Below, in pieces: positions 11,594 through 19,576 of a stretch of 64,000 nt of DNA. The stretch covers positions 5,766,001 to 5,830,000 of the forward strand of contig BSYQ01000003.1 in NCBI GenBank assembly GCA_030272585.1, in the 5' to 3' direction. Position numbers and translations under genes: made by a program. Positions within the stretch are counted from its first letter, which is position 1, and every line of letters starts with the position of its first letter. The notes beneath the pieces are model-generated. The model was not told the DNA's origin and did no database searches. It worked only from the letters and a program-made list of their open reading frames with translations. This stretch comes from Bryopsis sp. KO-2023. Its lineage: Eukaryota > Chlorophyta > Ulvophyceae > Bryopsidales > Bryopsidaceae.

Positions 11594-12757
11594 TCAAGCT
11601 TTTCTGAGTTTCACATTTCTGGATCCCCCTGAACTTCCAGGAGGTTTCCTTTTCTTTCCTTCGGGTCCACTGTCTCCGCCTGGCTCATTGACGACCCAAT
11701 CCCCATCGTAATCCGTTGGTTCTGCCTCGTCTTCGGCTGCCTCGAATTTTCTCAAGGGACCCACGGTCCGCTTGGCCTTCAGATACACTCCCCGAGTATA
11801 ATCCGAACCCAACTTGAAACCCAAGGCGCAGAGTTTGCAGGTTTCCGAGTGTAGCACCATTGGTGGCCCTGTTTCAGCTGGTACCCACATTCTCCGCCAG
11901 TCTCGTTTTTCCTCATCGACTTCCAGACTGATACTCAGCCACACGCGATCCCGACACCCGATATTCGAGCACACCCAGTGCCGTTGGCAGTCTTCTCCGG
12001 TCGGCTGACAGTTGCTGCTCGGGGTGCGACAAAACACGCAAGTGTGTTTTTCCCCCTCTTCGTGCTTCACTTCTCCGCTTGGTTTTCCCGACATAGCCTC
12101 CACCATACTCTTCAACAAATCTACCTGGCCCTTGAGCTGCTGGTTCCGCATTTGCTCCTCCCGCAGCTTGTCTTCGACCCCGTCGAGCTTGTGGCGCATT
12201 TCCTCATCTGCCCCCTCCATCAGCAGCTTTTCCGCCTCTCTTTTCGCCGCATCCGCTGAAGTTTCCGCCATCGCCAATTTTACGCTGAGGTCCTCATTTT
12301 CCGCCAAATATTTCGCCCTGTCGTCGAGCAACCGGGTGCGTTCAGCCTCCCAGCTATCTCTTTCCGCCTGAAACCCCCCCTCTTCTTCCAACTCGGCAAT
12401 CTTTTTCTCCAACCTCTCCTTCTCTTCTCCCCATTCCTGTTGGTCTCTTTCCTGGATTCTTTCCATCCTTTCTTCCTCTGCCATAAACTGTTCCAGCATC
12501 CCTTGCAGCCTTTCCACCACTCCTGTCACATTCCCAGCGTTAGCTTTGATCTCCTCCAAAAGTCCCTGGGCTCCTGCCTTGAATTCCACCATTTTTCTTT
12601 TCCACAAAAAGTCGTCCCGAAACGTCCTCTGTCCTTTGTCTTGCGTTCGTCCTGTTCTTGCGCTCCGTTTGCTCTGTACACTCTCAAACTCGAAAAAACC
12701 AGAACTAGTCCATGGGAGACTTTTGACGTAAATACTCCTGCAGCACTTGCTGCGCAT
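11594..12757 (-). CDS. Element B accessory ORF: coiled coil plus Cys-rich module
   Basis: 387 residues from the ATG at 12757, overlapping the end of the chromodomain ORF by about 50 bases. A second ATG sits at residue 56. Residues of about 60-235 are strongly heptad-like and Glu/Lys-rich (coiled coil). Residues of about 245-325 hold a Cys-rich segment (CVFC, then NCQ, DCQRHWVC, NIGC, and later CKLC) that could bind zinc. The C-terminus is basic (GKKRKPP, VKLRKA) and could be a nuclear signal. It sits where envelope or extra genes occur in some Metaviridae, but it has no signal peptide or membrane segment. I do not recognise the family. Confidence 0.7.
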   Translation of the reverse strand: MRSKCCRSIYVKSLPWTSSGFFEFESVQSKRSARTGRTQDKGQRTFRDDFLWKRKMVEFKAGAQGLLEEIKANAGNVTGVVERLQGMLEQFMAEEERMERIQERDQQEWGEEKERLEKKIAELEEEGGFQAERDSWEAERTRLLDDRAKYLAENEDLSVKLAMAETSADAAKREAEKLLMEGADEEMRHKLDGVEDKLREEQMRNQQLKGQVDLLKSMVEAMSGKPSGEVKHEEGEKHTCVFCRTPSSNCQPTGEDCQRHWVCSNIGCRDRVWLSISLEVDEEKRDWRRMWVPAETGPPMVLHSETCKLCALGFKLGSDYTRGVYLKAKRTVGPLRKFEAAEDEAEPTDYDGDWVVNEPGGDSGPEGKKRKPPGSSGGSRNVKLRKA

Positions 12758-13046
12758 TACCCAAGTGATGGGACGGGAGCCACTGGTCCTCTTCCGATCC
12801 GTATCCTTCCCAGGAAACCAAGTACTCTGTCACATTCTTCTTTTTCCGCCGTTTGGTTCGATGTGTCTTGATCTTTTCAACGATATATTCCTCGACTCCT
12901 TCCAGCACCACTGGATCTGGAGGTGGAGAAATAGCCCTGGCTGGAAACTCCTCCGATCCATCTTCAAAAGCTATAACGCGGATCTTTTTCACCAGCTTCC
13001 CAATTAGCAATGACTTCTTTGCAATGTTCATCCTCTTGATATGCAA
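12705..13046 (-). pseudogene. Element B chromodomain (C-terminal remnant of integrase region)
   Basis: The ORF contains a chromodomain: EEYIVEKIKTH, then VTEYLVSWEGYG and DQWLPSHHL, matching the aromatic-cage and W-x-G-Y pattern that chromoviruses use to read histone marks. The preceding RNase H frame stops at 12964 inside this ORF, and a one-base shift in the short T run near 12968-12971 would fuse the two. The integrase core that should precede the chromodomain is absent, so this piece is a remnant of a deleted gene. Confidence 0.75.
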
Positions 13047-15174
13047 GTCTAACCTGTTCCTGAAAAACTACGCCTGCTCGGACTTTTGCCACAGCGTTTA
13101 ATTCCATTTCCGACCTTCGACTTAATGCATCTGCAACTGTATTTTCTTTCCCAGGTTTGTATTTAATCTCAAAATCAAATTCCTGTAAAGTTTCCATCCA
13201 CCTAGCCTGTCTACTGGATAATTTAGGCTGCGTCTGAATATATTTCAGCGGAGCGTGGTCCGTGTGAACCACAAATTTCCTCGCCCCCAAATAATGTCGC
13301 CAAGTTTTCAAACAATAGACTATCGCATACAGCTCTTTTTCGTGCGTCGGATAATTCCTTTCAGCTGAATTCAATTTCCGGCTTTCAAACGCGGCTGGTT
13401 GTTGCCCCTGACCTTGATCTTGCGTCAAAACTCCTCCAATAGCAAAATCCGATGCGTCTGTAGTTACTTCAAAACTCAACTCCGGATCTGGAATTATTAA
13501 CACAGGTGCCTCCTGCATGCTCTTCTTTAGCGTCTGAAACGCTTTCTCCTGACTTTCAGTCCACTGCCATTTAACTTCCTTCCTTGTTAGTTCATGTAAC
13601 GGCGTTGCAATCCCAGAGTATCCCTTAATAAATTTCCGATAATAATTCGCTAAACCCAAAAACGACCTAATATCCCGCACTGTCTGAGGTTGTGCCCACT
13701 CCTGAATGGCTAAAACTTTCTTAGGTACCACGGAGAGTCCCTCTCTTCCGACTATGTGTCCCAAAAATTCGACTTCTGTCATTCCCAAATCACATTTGTC
13801 CGGTGAAACGTAAAGTTTATGTTTTTCGAGTAGCTGAAACACTTGTCTAAGATGTTCCTTATGCTCTTCCCAGTTCCGACTGTAAACTAAGATATCATCG
13901 AGATAAACTATAACAAACTTATCCAGATGTGGTCGAAAAACATCGTTCATCACATTCATAAAAGTTGCTGGTGCATTTGTCAAACCCATTGGCATAACTG
14001 TGTATTCGTAAGATCCATATCTAGTTCGAAAAGCAGTTTTCGCCCAATCCTTTTTTGCCATCCTGACTTGATAATATCCCGAACACAAATCTATTTTCGA
14101 GAAGTACTTTGCGCCATGAAGCTGATCTATCAGTTCATCTATTCTCGGAATCGGATAAGCATTTTTCACCGTCACCTTATTCAATGCCCGATAATCTACG
14201 CACATACGTAGTTTCCCATTCTTCTTCGGTACAAAAATTACCGGTGCTCCCCAAGGTGATCTACTCGGTCGAATAAACCCTTTTTCCGACATGGCTGCAA
14301 TCTGAGTTTTCAGTTCTGCCATTTCCTTGATGCCTAGTCGATAAGGTGCTTTACTTTGTGGAACCGTGCCTGGTTCCAACTGGATCGTGTGTTCGATACC
14401 TCTGGAAGGGGGTATCTCACTGGGTAACTCTTCCACAAAAGTGTTAGGGAATTCCTGTCTGATTTCTGCTGTAAGTTCAGCTTGTCTGGAAACATTTTGT
14501 TCAGAGTCAGTTCTGTTCAAACATGTTTCAAACACCATCAGCACACACTGTTCCTCTTCCTCCTCTCCGGGGTTTGCCGGAGGAATCAAATGTTCTTTCA
14601 GCCCGTCTGAAACCACTACCTCATTCGTTCGAAAATCAACCCGGGGATTATGCTTAGCCAGCCAAGTCTTTCCCAATATAGCATCATACTTAGCAAGAGA
14701 CATTTCATGAAAAATCTCCCTACTAGCAAAATCTCCAAATCTGAGAGTAGCCCTGATCTTTCCTTTAGATTCTAAGGTACTTCCCCCAGCCAGGCTAACT
14801 TTTTCTTCTTGTTCTTCTAATTCCAGTTTATTTTTCTCGCAAAATTTTCGAGCCAAAAAGCAATCAGTTGCTCCACAGTCTAATAATATCTCAGCTGCAA
14901 AACCTGAGATTTCCCCTTTCACAGTAATCAGTTGTCTAGTTCGGTTATCAGTTTCAGCCACTGCTAGAAATCCGAACTTAGTCATGTCTAAATCTGTCCC
15001 ATCAAATGAATGGACTTCTAGGTTATCTTGGTTATCAGGTCTAGTCGGTTCCTTGGACGTTTCTTCCCACGAAAAATCCCTCGAACTCCTAGAATTCCTC
15101 GAACTCCTAGAATTCCTCGAACTCGCAGGCTTCCCCTTAACTTCACACCCTGCGAGTTTACCTAACATACTCAT
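12964..15174 (-). pseudogene. Element B protease-RT-RNase H, truncated before integrase
   Basis: The ATG at 15174 overlaps the gag stop codon in the sequence ATGA, which suggests reinitiation or frameshifting for Pol synthesis. A longer open frame begins upstream, at 15228. Domains: a Ser/Arg repeat near the N-terminus; a protease with LDCGATDCF, where the usual DSG/DTG is DCG; reverse transcriptase with YLDDILVYS near 13905; RNase H with [11 protein letters not shown] and DHAPLKY; and the ADALSRR end of the RNase H connection. The frame stops after DPRYSF, where related elements continue into the HHCC integrase. Confidence 0.88.
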
Positions 15175-16166
15175 TTTCGCGAGGGGCAGTCTCGAGCGTA
15201 ATGCCCTCGACGCCCACACTTGTAACACTTCACCTCTCCGTCTGCTTTTTCTTTCTTCCAGACTGGCTTATTTCTTTCTCTCTCTTTATCACCTCGCTGT
15301 CTCTGCTGTCTCTGTTGTCGCTTTCTTCCGACATAGTCCAATTCCATGTGATCTGATCTGCGATTTCCGCCGCCGCCGCTGCCGCCGCCGCCGCCGCGAT
15401 CTCGATTCAAGATCGAACTCCCAGATTGAGCTCCTCCCCACCTTTCCGCCACTCGAATAGCTTCATCCAAGGTCTTGGGGTTTTGGAGGTCGGTCTCGAT
15501 ACCAACCCTCCCTCGCAAACCATCGACGAACCTGTGTATTTTCTCGCCCTCTGATGCGTCGGAAATATACAACATCAGCTGCCTAAAGCGATGCGTGTAT
15601 TCCCGCACAGACATTCCGCCTTGGCGTAAATTCGCCCATTCTGTCCGTGTGCGGCGCAAAAAATGTGGTTCCCCGAACTGGTTTTTCAGCTCCTCACAGA
15701 AGTCCTCATACGTCGGCAAAGGTCGGCCTCCATCAGTCTCCGACTCCTCCACTCTTGTCCTCCACCATGTTGCGGCTGGCCCTCTCAGTAGAGATCCTGC
15801 CAGGCGGAGTTTCGAGACTCCATCTTCGACGTGGGTGGCGTCAAAATGCACTCGGAGGCTGAACAACCAATCCTGGATAGGAGGGTCATTCTGCCTGCCT
15901 CCCCACAGATCAGGTCGGGCTGGCTTGCTTCTCAGGTCATTACCCCGACCACCACTTCCAGCCGCCGTTCCAGCCTGTGCTGCAGTTGCCGCCCCGATTG
16001 CTGTTCCCACCTTGTCGGTTAGTTGCTCCAGAATGGAGCTTCCCACAGCCTCATTAACCGCCGTGCTCAGCATTCCCGGTACTTCTTCGACCACGCCTTG
16101 CACTCGGTTCAACCTTCCCATCACCTCCTCATACGCCGCCCTCAACTCAGCCACCTGTTGCTCCAT
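15171..16166 (-). CDS. Element B Gag (capsid and zinc knuckle)
   Basis: 331 residues from the ATG at 16166. An N-terminal helical segment is followed by a Gly-rich linker. Next comes a Ty3/gypsy retrotransposon Gag domain ([14 protein letters not shown]...WWRTRVEE...[21 protein letters not shown]...[10 protein letters not shown]). After a basic Gly/Arg stretch, the C-terminus ends with the CCHC knuckle [14 protein letters not shown]. It would form the virus-like particle and bind the element's RNA. Its stop codon overlaps the Pol ATG. Confidence 0.92.
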   Translation of the reverse strand: MEQQVAELRAAYEEVMGRLNRVQGVVEEVPGMLSTAVNEAVGSSILEQLTDKVGTAIGAATAAQAGTAAGSGGRGNDLRSKPARPDLWGGRQNDPPIQDWLFSLRVHFDATHVEDGVSKLRLAGSLLRGPAATWWRTRVEESETDGGRPLPTYEDFCEELKNQFGEPHFLRRTRTEWANLRQGGMSVREYTHRFRQLMLYISDASEGEKIHRFVDGLRGRVGIETDLQNPKTLDEAIRVAERWGGAQSGSSILNRDRGGGGGSGGGGNRRSDHMELDYVGRKRQQRQQRQRGDKERERNKPVWKKEKADGEVKCYKCGRRGHYARDCPSRK

Positions 16167-16238
16167 CTCAGCCTCAGAAATCCTCGGTTAGGGTATTCCG
16201 CGGATAGGTAAATTCGGATACCCTAACTTTCTCTTCCT

Positions 16239-16535
16239 TCATGGATGGAAGAACTCAGACAAGGCGAGGTCTGCTCTCTCCTCCTCGTCGAGGCTGTAGA
16301 ACCTGGGGTTGGTCGGAAAGTCCGGTTCTCCTGCGGCTGGTGGTGGCTGATTCTCTTTGTCAGCCTGTTCTTCCAGCTCTTTTAAGAAGCAGAGTAGGTC
16401 GAGTTCCTCGTAGTTCAGTTGGACCTCGTTCCTCCTAGCTTCCCTCCGCACTACTGGTAATTCCAGTTCCTCGCCGGGATACTGCCACTCGATTCTGTAG
16501 TATAGCTCAAAAAGAAAATCAAGCCAAGGGTCCAT
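16239..16535 (-). CDS. Element B small acidic ORF, second of two before gag
   Basis: 98 residues from the ATG at 16535 (MDPWLDFLFELYY...). It is rich in Glu, Asp and aromatic residues and contains KENQPPPAAGE. It lies between the first acidic ORF and gag, in a different frame from the first. There is no recognised domain. The ORF is in a recently inserted element, so its openness alone is weak evidence for translation. Confidence 0.45.
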   Translation of the reverse strand: MDPWLDFLFELYYRIEWQYPGEELELPVVRREARRNEVQLNYEELDLLCFLKELEEQADKENQPPPAAGEPDFPTNPRFYSLDEEERADLALSEFFHP

Positions 16536-16543
16536 AGGCAAAC

Positions 16544-16768
16544 TTACTGAGGTTCTGCCTGAGTTGGGGTTTCAGGGGTAAGCGGAAGATCAACTGTCGC
16601 CTCCGTCTCAGTTCTCGATTCGCTTGATCCTGTGCTTTCAGTATCACTATTGTCTTCGCCTATGTGCAGAACTTCCAACGGGTTCTCTTCCAGCCAGAGG
16701 TCTACAAGCAGTAACCTAGGATCTCCTTCTTCGCCAAACCAGTATTCTTCTTCTCTGATTATAGGCAT
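16544..16768 (-). CDS. Element B small acidic ORF, first of two before gag
   Basis: 74 residues from the ATG at 16768 (MPIIREEEYWFGEEGDP...), just inside the primer-binding site. It is acidic with a Ser/Thr-rich tail. Its stop lies inside CTCAGTAAGT, which also reads as a 5' splice site (CA/GTAAGT), so the leader may be spliced rather than read as two ORFs. There is no recognised family. Confidence 0.4.
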   Translation of the reverse strand: MPIIREEEYWFGEEGDPRLLLVDLWLEENPLEVLHIGEDNSDTESTGSSESRTETEATVDLPLTPETPTQAEPQ

Positions 16769-16778
16769 AGAAAACTTC

Positions 16779-16790
16779 GCTCCGAAACCA
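16779..16790 (-). promoter_or_regulatory. Element B primer-binding site
   Basis: On the minus strand TGGTTTCGGAGC follows the 5' LTR after one base. It is identical to the 12-mer primer site of element A although the two elements differ in sequence and organisation. Confidence 0.8.
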
Positions 16791-16791
16791 G

Positions 16792-17358
16792 TGAAACGGA
16801 TTTGTTTCCTGAGGCTGAATACTTCCAGCCGCCACTTAACCCGTTCTTCACACACGTTGGGAGACGACCAGAAGTTCTATAAGAAAGGTCTGAGACACGA
16901 GAGTATACAACTGAATCTTATTTCAACAAGCTTGTTCTTTACAACGATCCCCAGCCTTTTATACTCTCAGCCCAGAGCTTCTAGAAAACTCCCAGCCCAT
17001 CTCCTAACCTTACAAATACTAGCTATCATCTAGCTCTCCTCAAAACGTCTCTATCATTTCTCAGCTCAGCCCTTCTAGCCAGAGCTCCGACTAACCCTTT
17101 ATAACCCTTGATAACCTCTAGACTAAGGACCCAGACTGAAGCTCCTTCCAGTCTGACTCCCAAACTCTCAGCCATCTGAGACCTGACACTGAATATACTG
17201 AACCTGGTTCGAACTCTTTTCACTACGTTTCAGCCTCTCATTGAGCATCACGTAACTACCCCATTCCAGTCAGTCCGCGACTACCTGGAACTCTCAGACT
17301 GTAACCTCTGTTTTGTGCCATCCCACCTAGATCTTCGCCTACTAAGTCAGCCGTTTCA
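16792..17358 (-). repeat. Element B 5' LTR
   Basis: 567 bp with terminal TGAAACGG/CCGTTTCA. It is followed on the plus strand by the target duplication GCGTC at 17359-17363. Confidence 0.95.
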
Positions 17359-17793
17359 GCGTCGCTCCTTTTTTTGGACAGATATGCGAAGGGATGCAGA
17401 GGCACACTGCCGTACTTGTGACACGTGCCAGCGGTTTGGGAAATTGAGGAAGACTGCCTCCAGCTTGTCGATTCCTACAGATCGACCTATGCAAGTGGTG
17501 GCGGTGGATTTTGTGGGACCCCTGGATATTAGCGGCGTGCACAAATACATTTTGGTGGGTGTAGACTTCTTTTCGCGTTGGATAGAAGCGAAACCGGTGT
17601 CCAGTGCGACCAGCGATCAGCTTGTTCATTTCGTGGAAGCTTGGAGACACAAGTGGGGCCGCATTGAGTCGCTGATGGGCGATAATGGAGGAGCTTTTGG
17701 CAGCTCGTATTTTGCCAAGTATCTGACCGAGAAAAAAATTGAAAAGGTAGAGATCAGTTCGTACTCGCCAAAATCAAATGGTAGAGTAGAAAG
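17359..17793 (+). pseudogene. Element A integrase core, middle segment
   Basis: The host frame resumes after element B with the two cysteines of the HHCC finger (HCRTCDTCQRF), then the catalytic core: the first Asp in VAVDFVGPL, the second in MGDNGG, and the Glu in NGRVE at the element C junction. With the upstream part it forms the catalytic DDE set. It is interrupted on both sides and cannot be made as one protein from this locus. Confidence 0.9.
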
Positions 17794-18298
17794 CATACTA
17801 TGGACGTGATCGGAAATGATCGGCCGTCCATTTTCGATGTCAGGTCGTTTCACTGATCTGACCTGACACGATCTCGTTCCACATGATTCTAAAAATGATC
17901 GGTTTTTATTTTTTTTTTTTTACCGATCATGATCGATGATCGTGATCGTGATCGGCCGATTAAAACCTGATCGATGATCGTGGTCGGCCGATCAAAGCCT
18001 GATCGTGATCGGGATCGGGCTTCCGATTATCGATCTGATCGGCAGCTCCGATCACGACCACGATCACGATCAAGCGTCACGACCTGTCGGCACGTGATCG
18101 GTCGATCAAGATCGGTGAAACGCCGATTGATCGGCCGTTGATCCGATCAGCTCCGACCATGATCGGCCATGGATCAATTGATCGGAATTAAATTTAAGAT
18201 TCCGATCATGATCGGTCCCGTAATCAATTGATCGGTCAATTGATCGGTTTACGAAAATGCCCACAAGTCACCACCCGAAGGTGTTTCTGGAGGTGTAA

Positions 18299-18363
18299 GG
18301 ACTCGAACCTAGGACCTCACTGACTGGAATCAAGCACATCAACGCTTAGACCACTCTGAGCTA
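18299..18363 (-). promoter_or_regulatory. tRNA-like internal Pol III promoter, left arm of element C
   Basis: On the minus strand TAGCTCAGAGTGG (18363-18351) fits the A-box consensus TRGCNNARYNGG and GGTTCGAGTCC (18309-18299) fits the B box. The 41-base gap matches class II tRNAs (Leu/Ser type, long variable arm). I could not build a convincing anticodon stem, so this is tRNA-derived rather than a tRNA gene. Confidence 0.65.
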
Positions 18364-18451
18364 CGGTTAGAGTGTGCTCCGTGTCATTATATACCTGATC
18401 AGTCAGTCCGACAAACTGAGGTATATAATAACACGGAGGACCTAGTGATCG

Positions 18452-18516
18452 TGGCACAGAGTGGTCCAAGCGTTGATTTGCTTGATTCCAGTCAGTGAGG
18501 TCCTAGGTTCGAGTCC
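18452..18516 (+). promoter_or_regulatory. tRNA-like internal Pol III promoter, right arm of element C
   Basis: TGGCACAGAGTGG (18452-18464) and GGTTCGAGTCC (18506-18516) are the mirror copy of the left-arm boxes. The two promoters point outward from the centre of the element. Confidence 0.65.
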
Positions 18517-18940
18517 TTACACCTCCAGAAACACCTTCGGGTGGTGACTTGTGGGCGTTTTCGTAAACCGATCAATTGACCGATCAATTGATTATGGGAC
18601 CGATCATGATCGGAATCAATTGATCATGATACCGATCTGATCGGATAATACGATCCCGATCACGATCTCGATCAAGCGTCGGACCCCGTCGGCACCTGAT
18701 CGGCAGTTTTTGATCGGCCGACCACGATCAGGCCGATCAAAAACTGCCGATCAGGTGGGGCGACCGATCTGATCGATGGTGGGGCGACCGATCTGATCGA
18801 TGATCGGCCGATCTTGATCGATGATCGGCCCTGGCAGGTCTGATCGGCGACCGATCAGATCGGTGATCGGCCGATCACGATCATGATCGGTCTCCCGGTT
18901 GATCGGAGACCGATCTGATCGTGATCGGATCCATAGTATG

Positions 18941-19420
18941 GTAGAAAGAGCGAATCAGACGCTCGTGCATCGACTGCAGCGCATGTGTTGGAAGGATAAA
19001 TCGAGGTGGTCGGAATTCGTAACTAAGGCAGTTGAGCTGATGAGGGATTCTCGTTCAAGTGTTTTGGGGTTTTCTCCCAGAGAAATTTTATTGGGTAAAA
19101 ATGCACAGGGAAAGAAAGTGGATGTTTTAGAAATTAGAAGAAAGATTCGTGATCTGGAAAAGCAAATGGGAGAAAAGCAAGTAACAGAATTGGATCCCCA
19201 GAAGTTTTTGGAAAAAGAAATTGTGAATGGGGGTTTGGTTTTGGTTAGAAATAACCTTGGAGATGGTGTTCATGGTCAGAAGTTTGAGCCGAAATGGAAG
19301 GGACCATATCGGGTTCGGCAAAAGAAAGGGAATCGTTTGTTTGAATTGGAAACCATTGAAGGGGTTAAGATAAAGGGAGTGTTTCATCATGATAGGTTAC
19401 GTCAGTATTTTAAGCGCTAG
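18941..19420 (+). pseudogene. Element A integrase C-terminus
   Basis: The frame continues after element C with ERANQTLVHRLQ, then the C-terminal domain with the GPY-type motif KWKGPYRVRQ and ends FHHDRLRQYFKR with TAG at 19418-19420, eight bases before the 3' LTR. A short purine-rich stretch (AGGGAAG) in those bases is the only polypurine tract candidate. There is no chromodomain. Confidence 0.88.
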
Positions 19421-19427
19421 GGAAGCG

Positions 19428-19576
19428 TGTCAGAATTGATGGGAAGGTAGCTCGTGATTGATTAGACGGGGTCATCTTATGGGATTAGAACATGGGATAG
19501 ATCAAACATGGTTGTGGTTAAAAGAACGAAGGTACTTTGATTCAATGTAAGCAGCTGTTTACTTCGTTGTTTGATA
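19428..19576 (+). repeat. Element A 3' LTR
   Basis: Matches 6929-7077 base for base over 149 bp. It is followed by the target duplication CCAC at 19577-19580. Confidence 0.95.

Larger units (their letters stand above)
10516..17358 (-). mobile_element. Element B: chromodomain Ty3/gypsy element lacking an integrase core, nested in element A
   Basis: The LTRs at 10516-11074 and 16792-17358 end in the inverted repeat TGAAACGG/CCGTTTCA. The 5-bp target duplication GCGTC lies at 10511-10515 and 17359-17363. The LTRs look identical except for one small indel region near 11039 and 17315 (559 versus 567 bp), so the insertion is young. All genes are on the minus strand in the order 5' LTR, primer site, two small acidic ORFs, gag, protease-RT-RNase H, chromodomain, a coiled-coil/Cys-rich ORF, polypurine tract, 3' LTR. 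No HHCC or DDE integrase sequence lies between RNase H and the chromodomain. Confidence 0.93.
18202..18613. repeat. Inner long inverted repeat of element C
   Basis: Arms 18202-18396 and 18419-18613 are equal in length and largely complementary, with scattered substitutions. If transcribed through, the RNA would fold into a hairpin of roughly 195 bp. Confidence 0.9.
17794..18940. mobile_element. Element C: GATCG-rich inverted-repeat DNA transposon with tRNA-like arms
   Basis: 1,147 bp bounded by perfect 11-bp terminal inverted repeats, CATACTATGGA and TCCATAGTATG, with an 8-bp target duplication GTAGAAAG at 17786-17793 and 18941-18948. The outer arms are dense arrays of GATCG/CGATC words. The inner part is a near-perfect inverted repeat with 195-bp arms (18202-18396 and 18419-18613) around a 22-base spacer. 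Each inner arm carries tRNA-like A and B boxes. There is no transposase ORF, so it is non-autonomous. 8-bp duplications are made by hAT, P, Merlin and Novosib transposases; I cannot choose among them. Confidence 0.88.
6929..19576 (+). mobile_element. Element A: Ty3/gypsy LTR retrotransposon hosting two nested insertions
   Basis: Identical 149-bp direct repeats (6929-7077 and 19428-19576) flank a Gag-Pol frame, and CCAC is duplicated at 6925-6928 and 19577-19580. The domain order is Gag, protease, reverse transcriptase, RNase H, integrase, which is the Metaviridae order. Two later insertions split the integrase: element B (10516-17358, target duplication GCGTC) and element C (17794-18940, target duplication GTAGAAAG). 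Counting through the gaps with one target copy each leaves a single open frame of 1,447 codons including the stop, so the host element was intact when hit. The identical LTRs indicate recent arrival. Confidence 0.95.

Noticed and set aside
16797..17033. ORF inside element B LTR copies
   Set aside because: It is LTR sequence and has no domain; openness is incidental.
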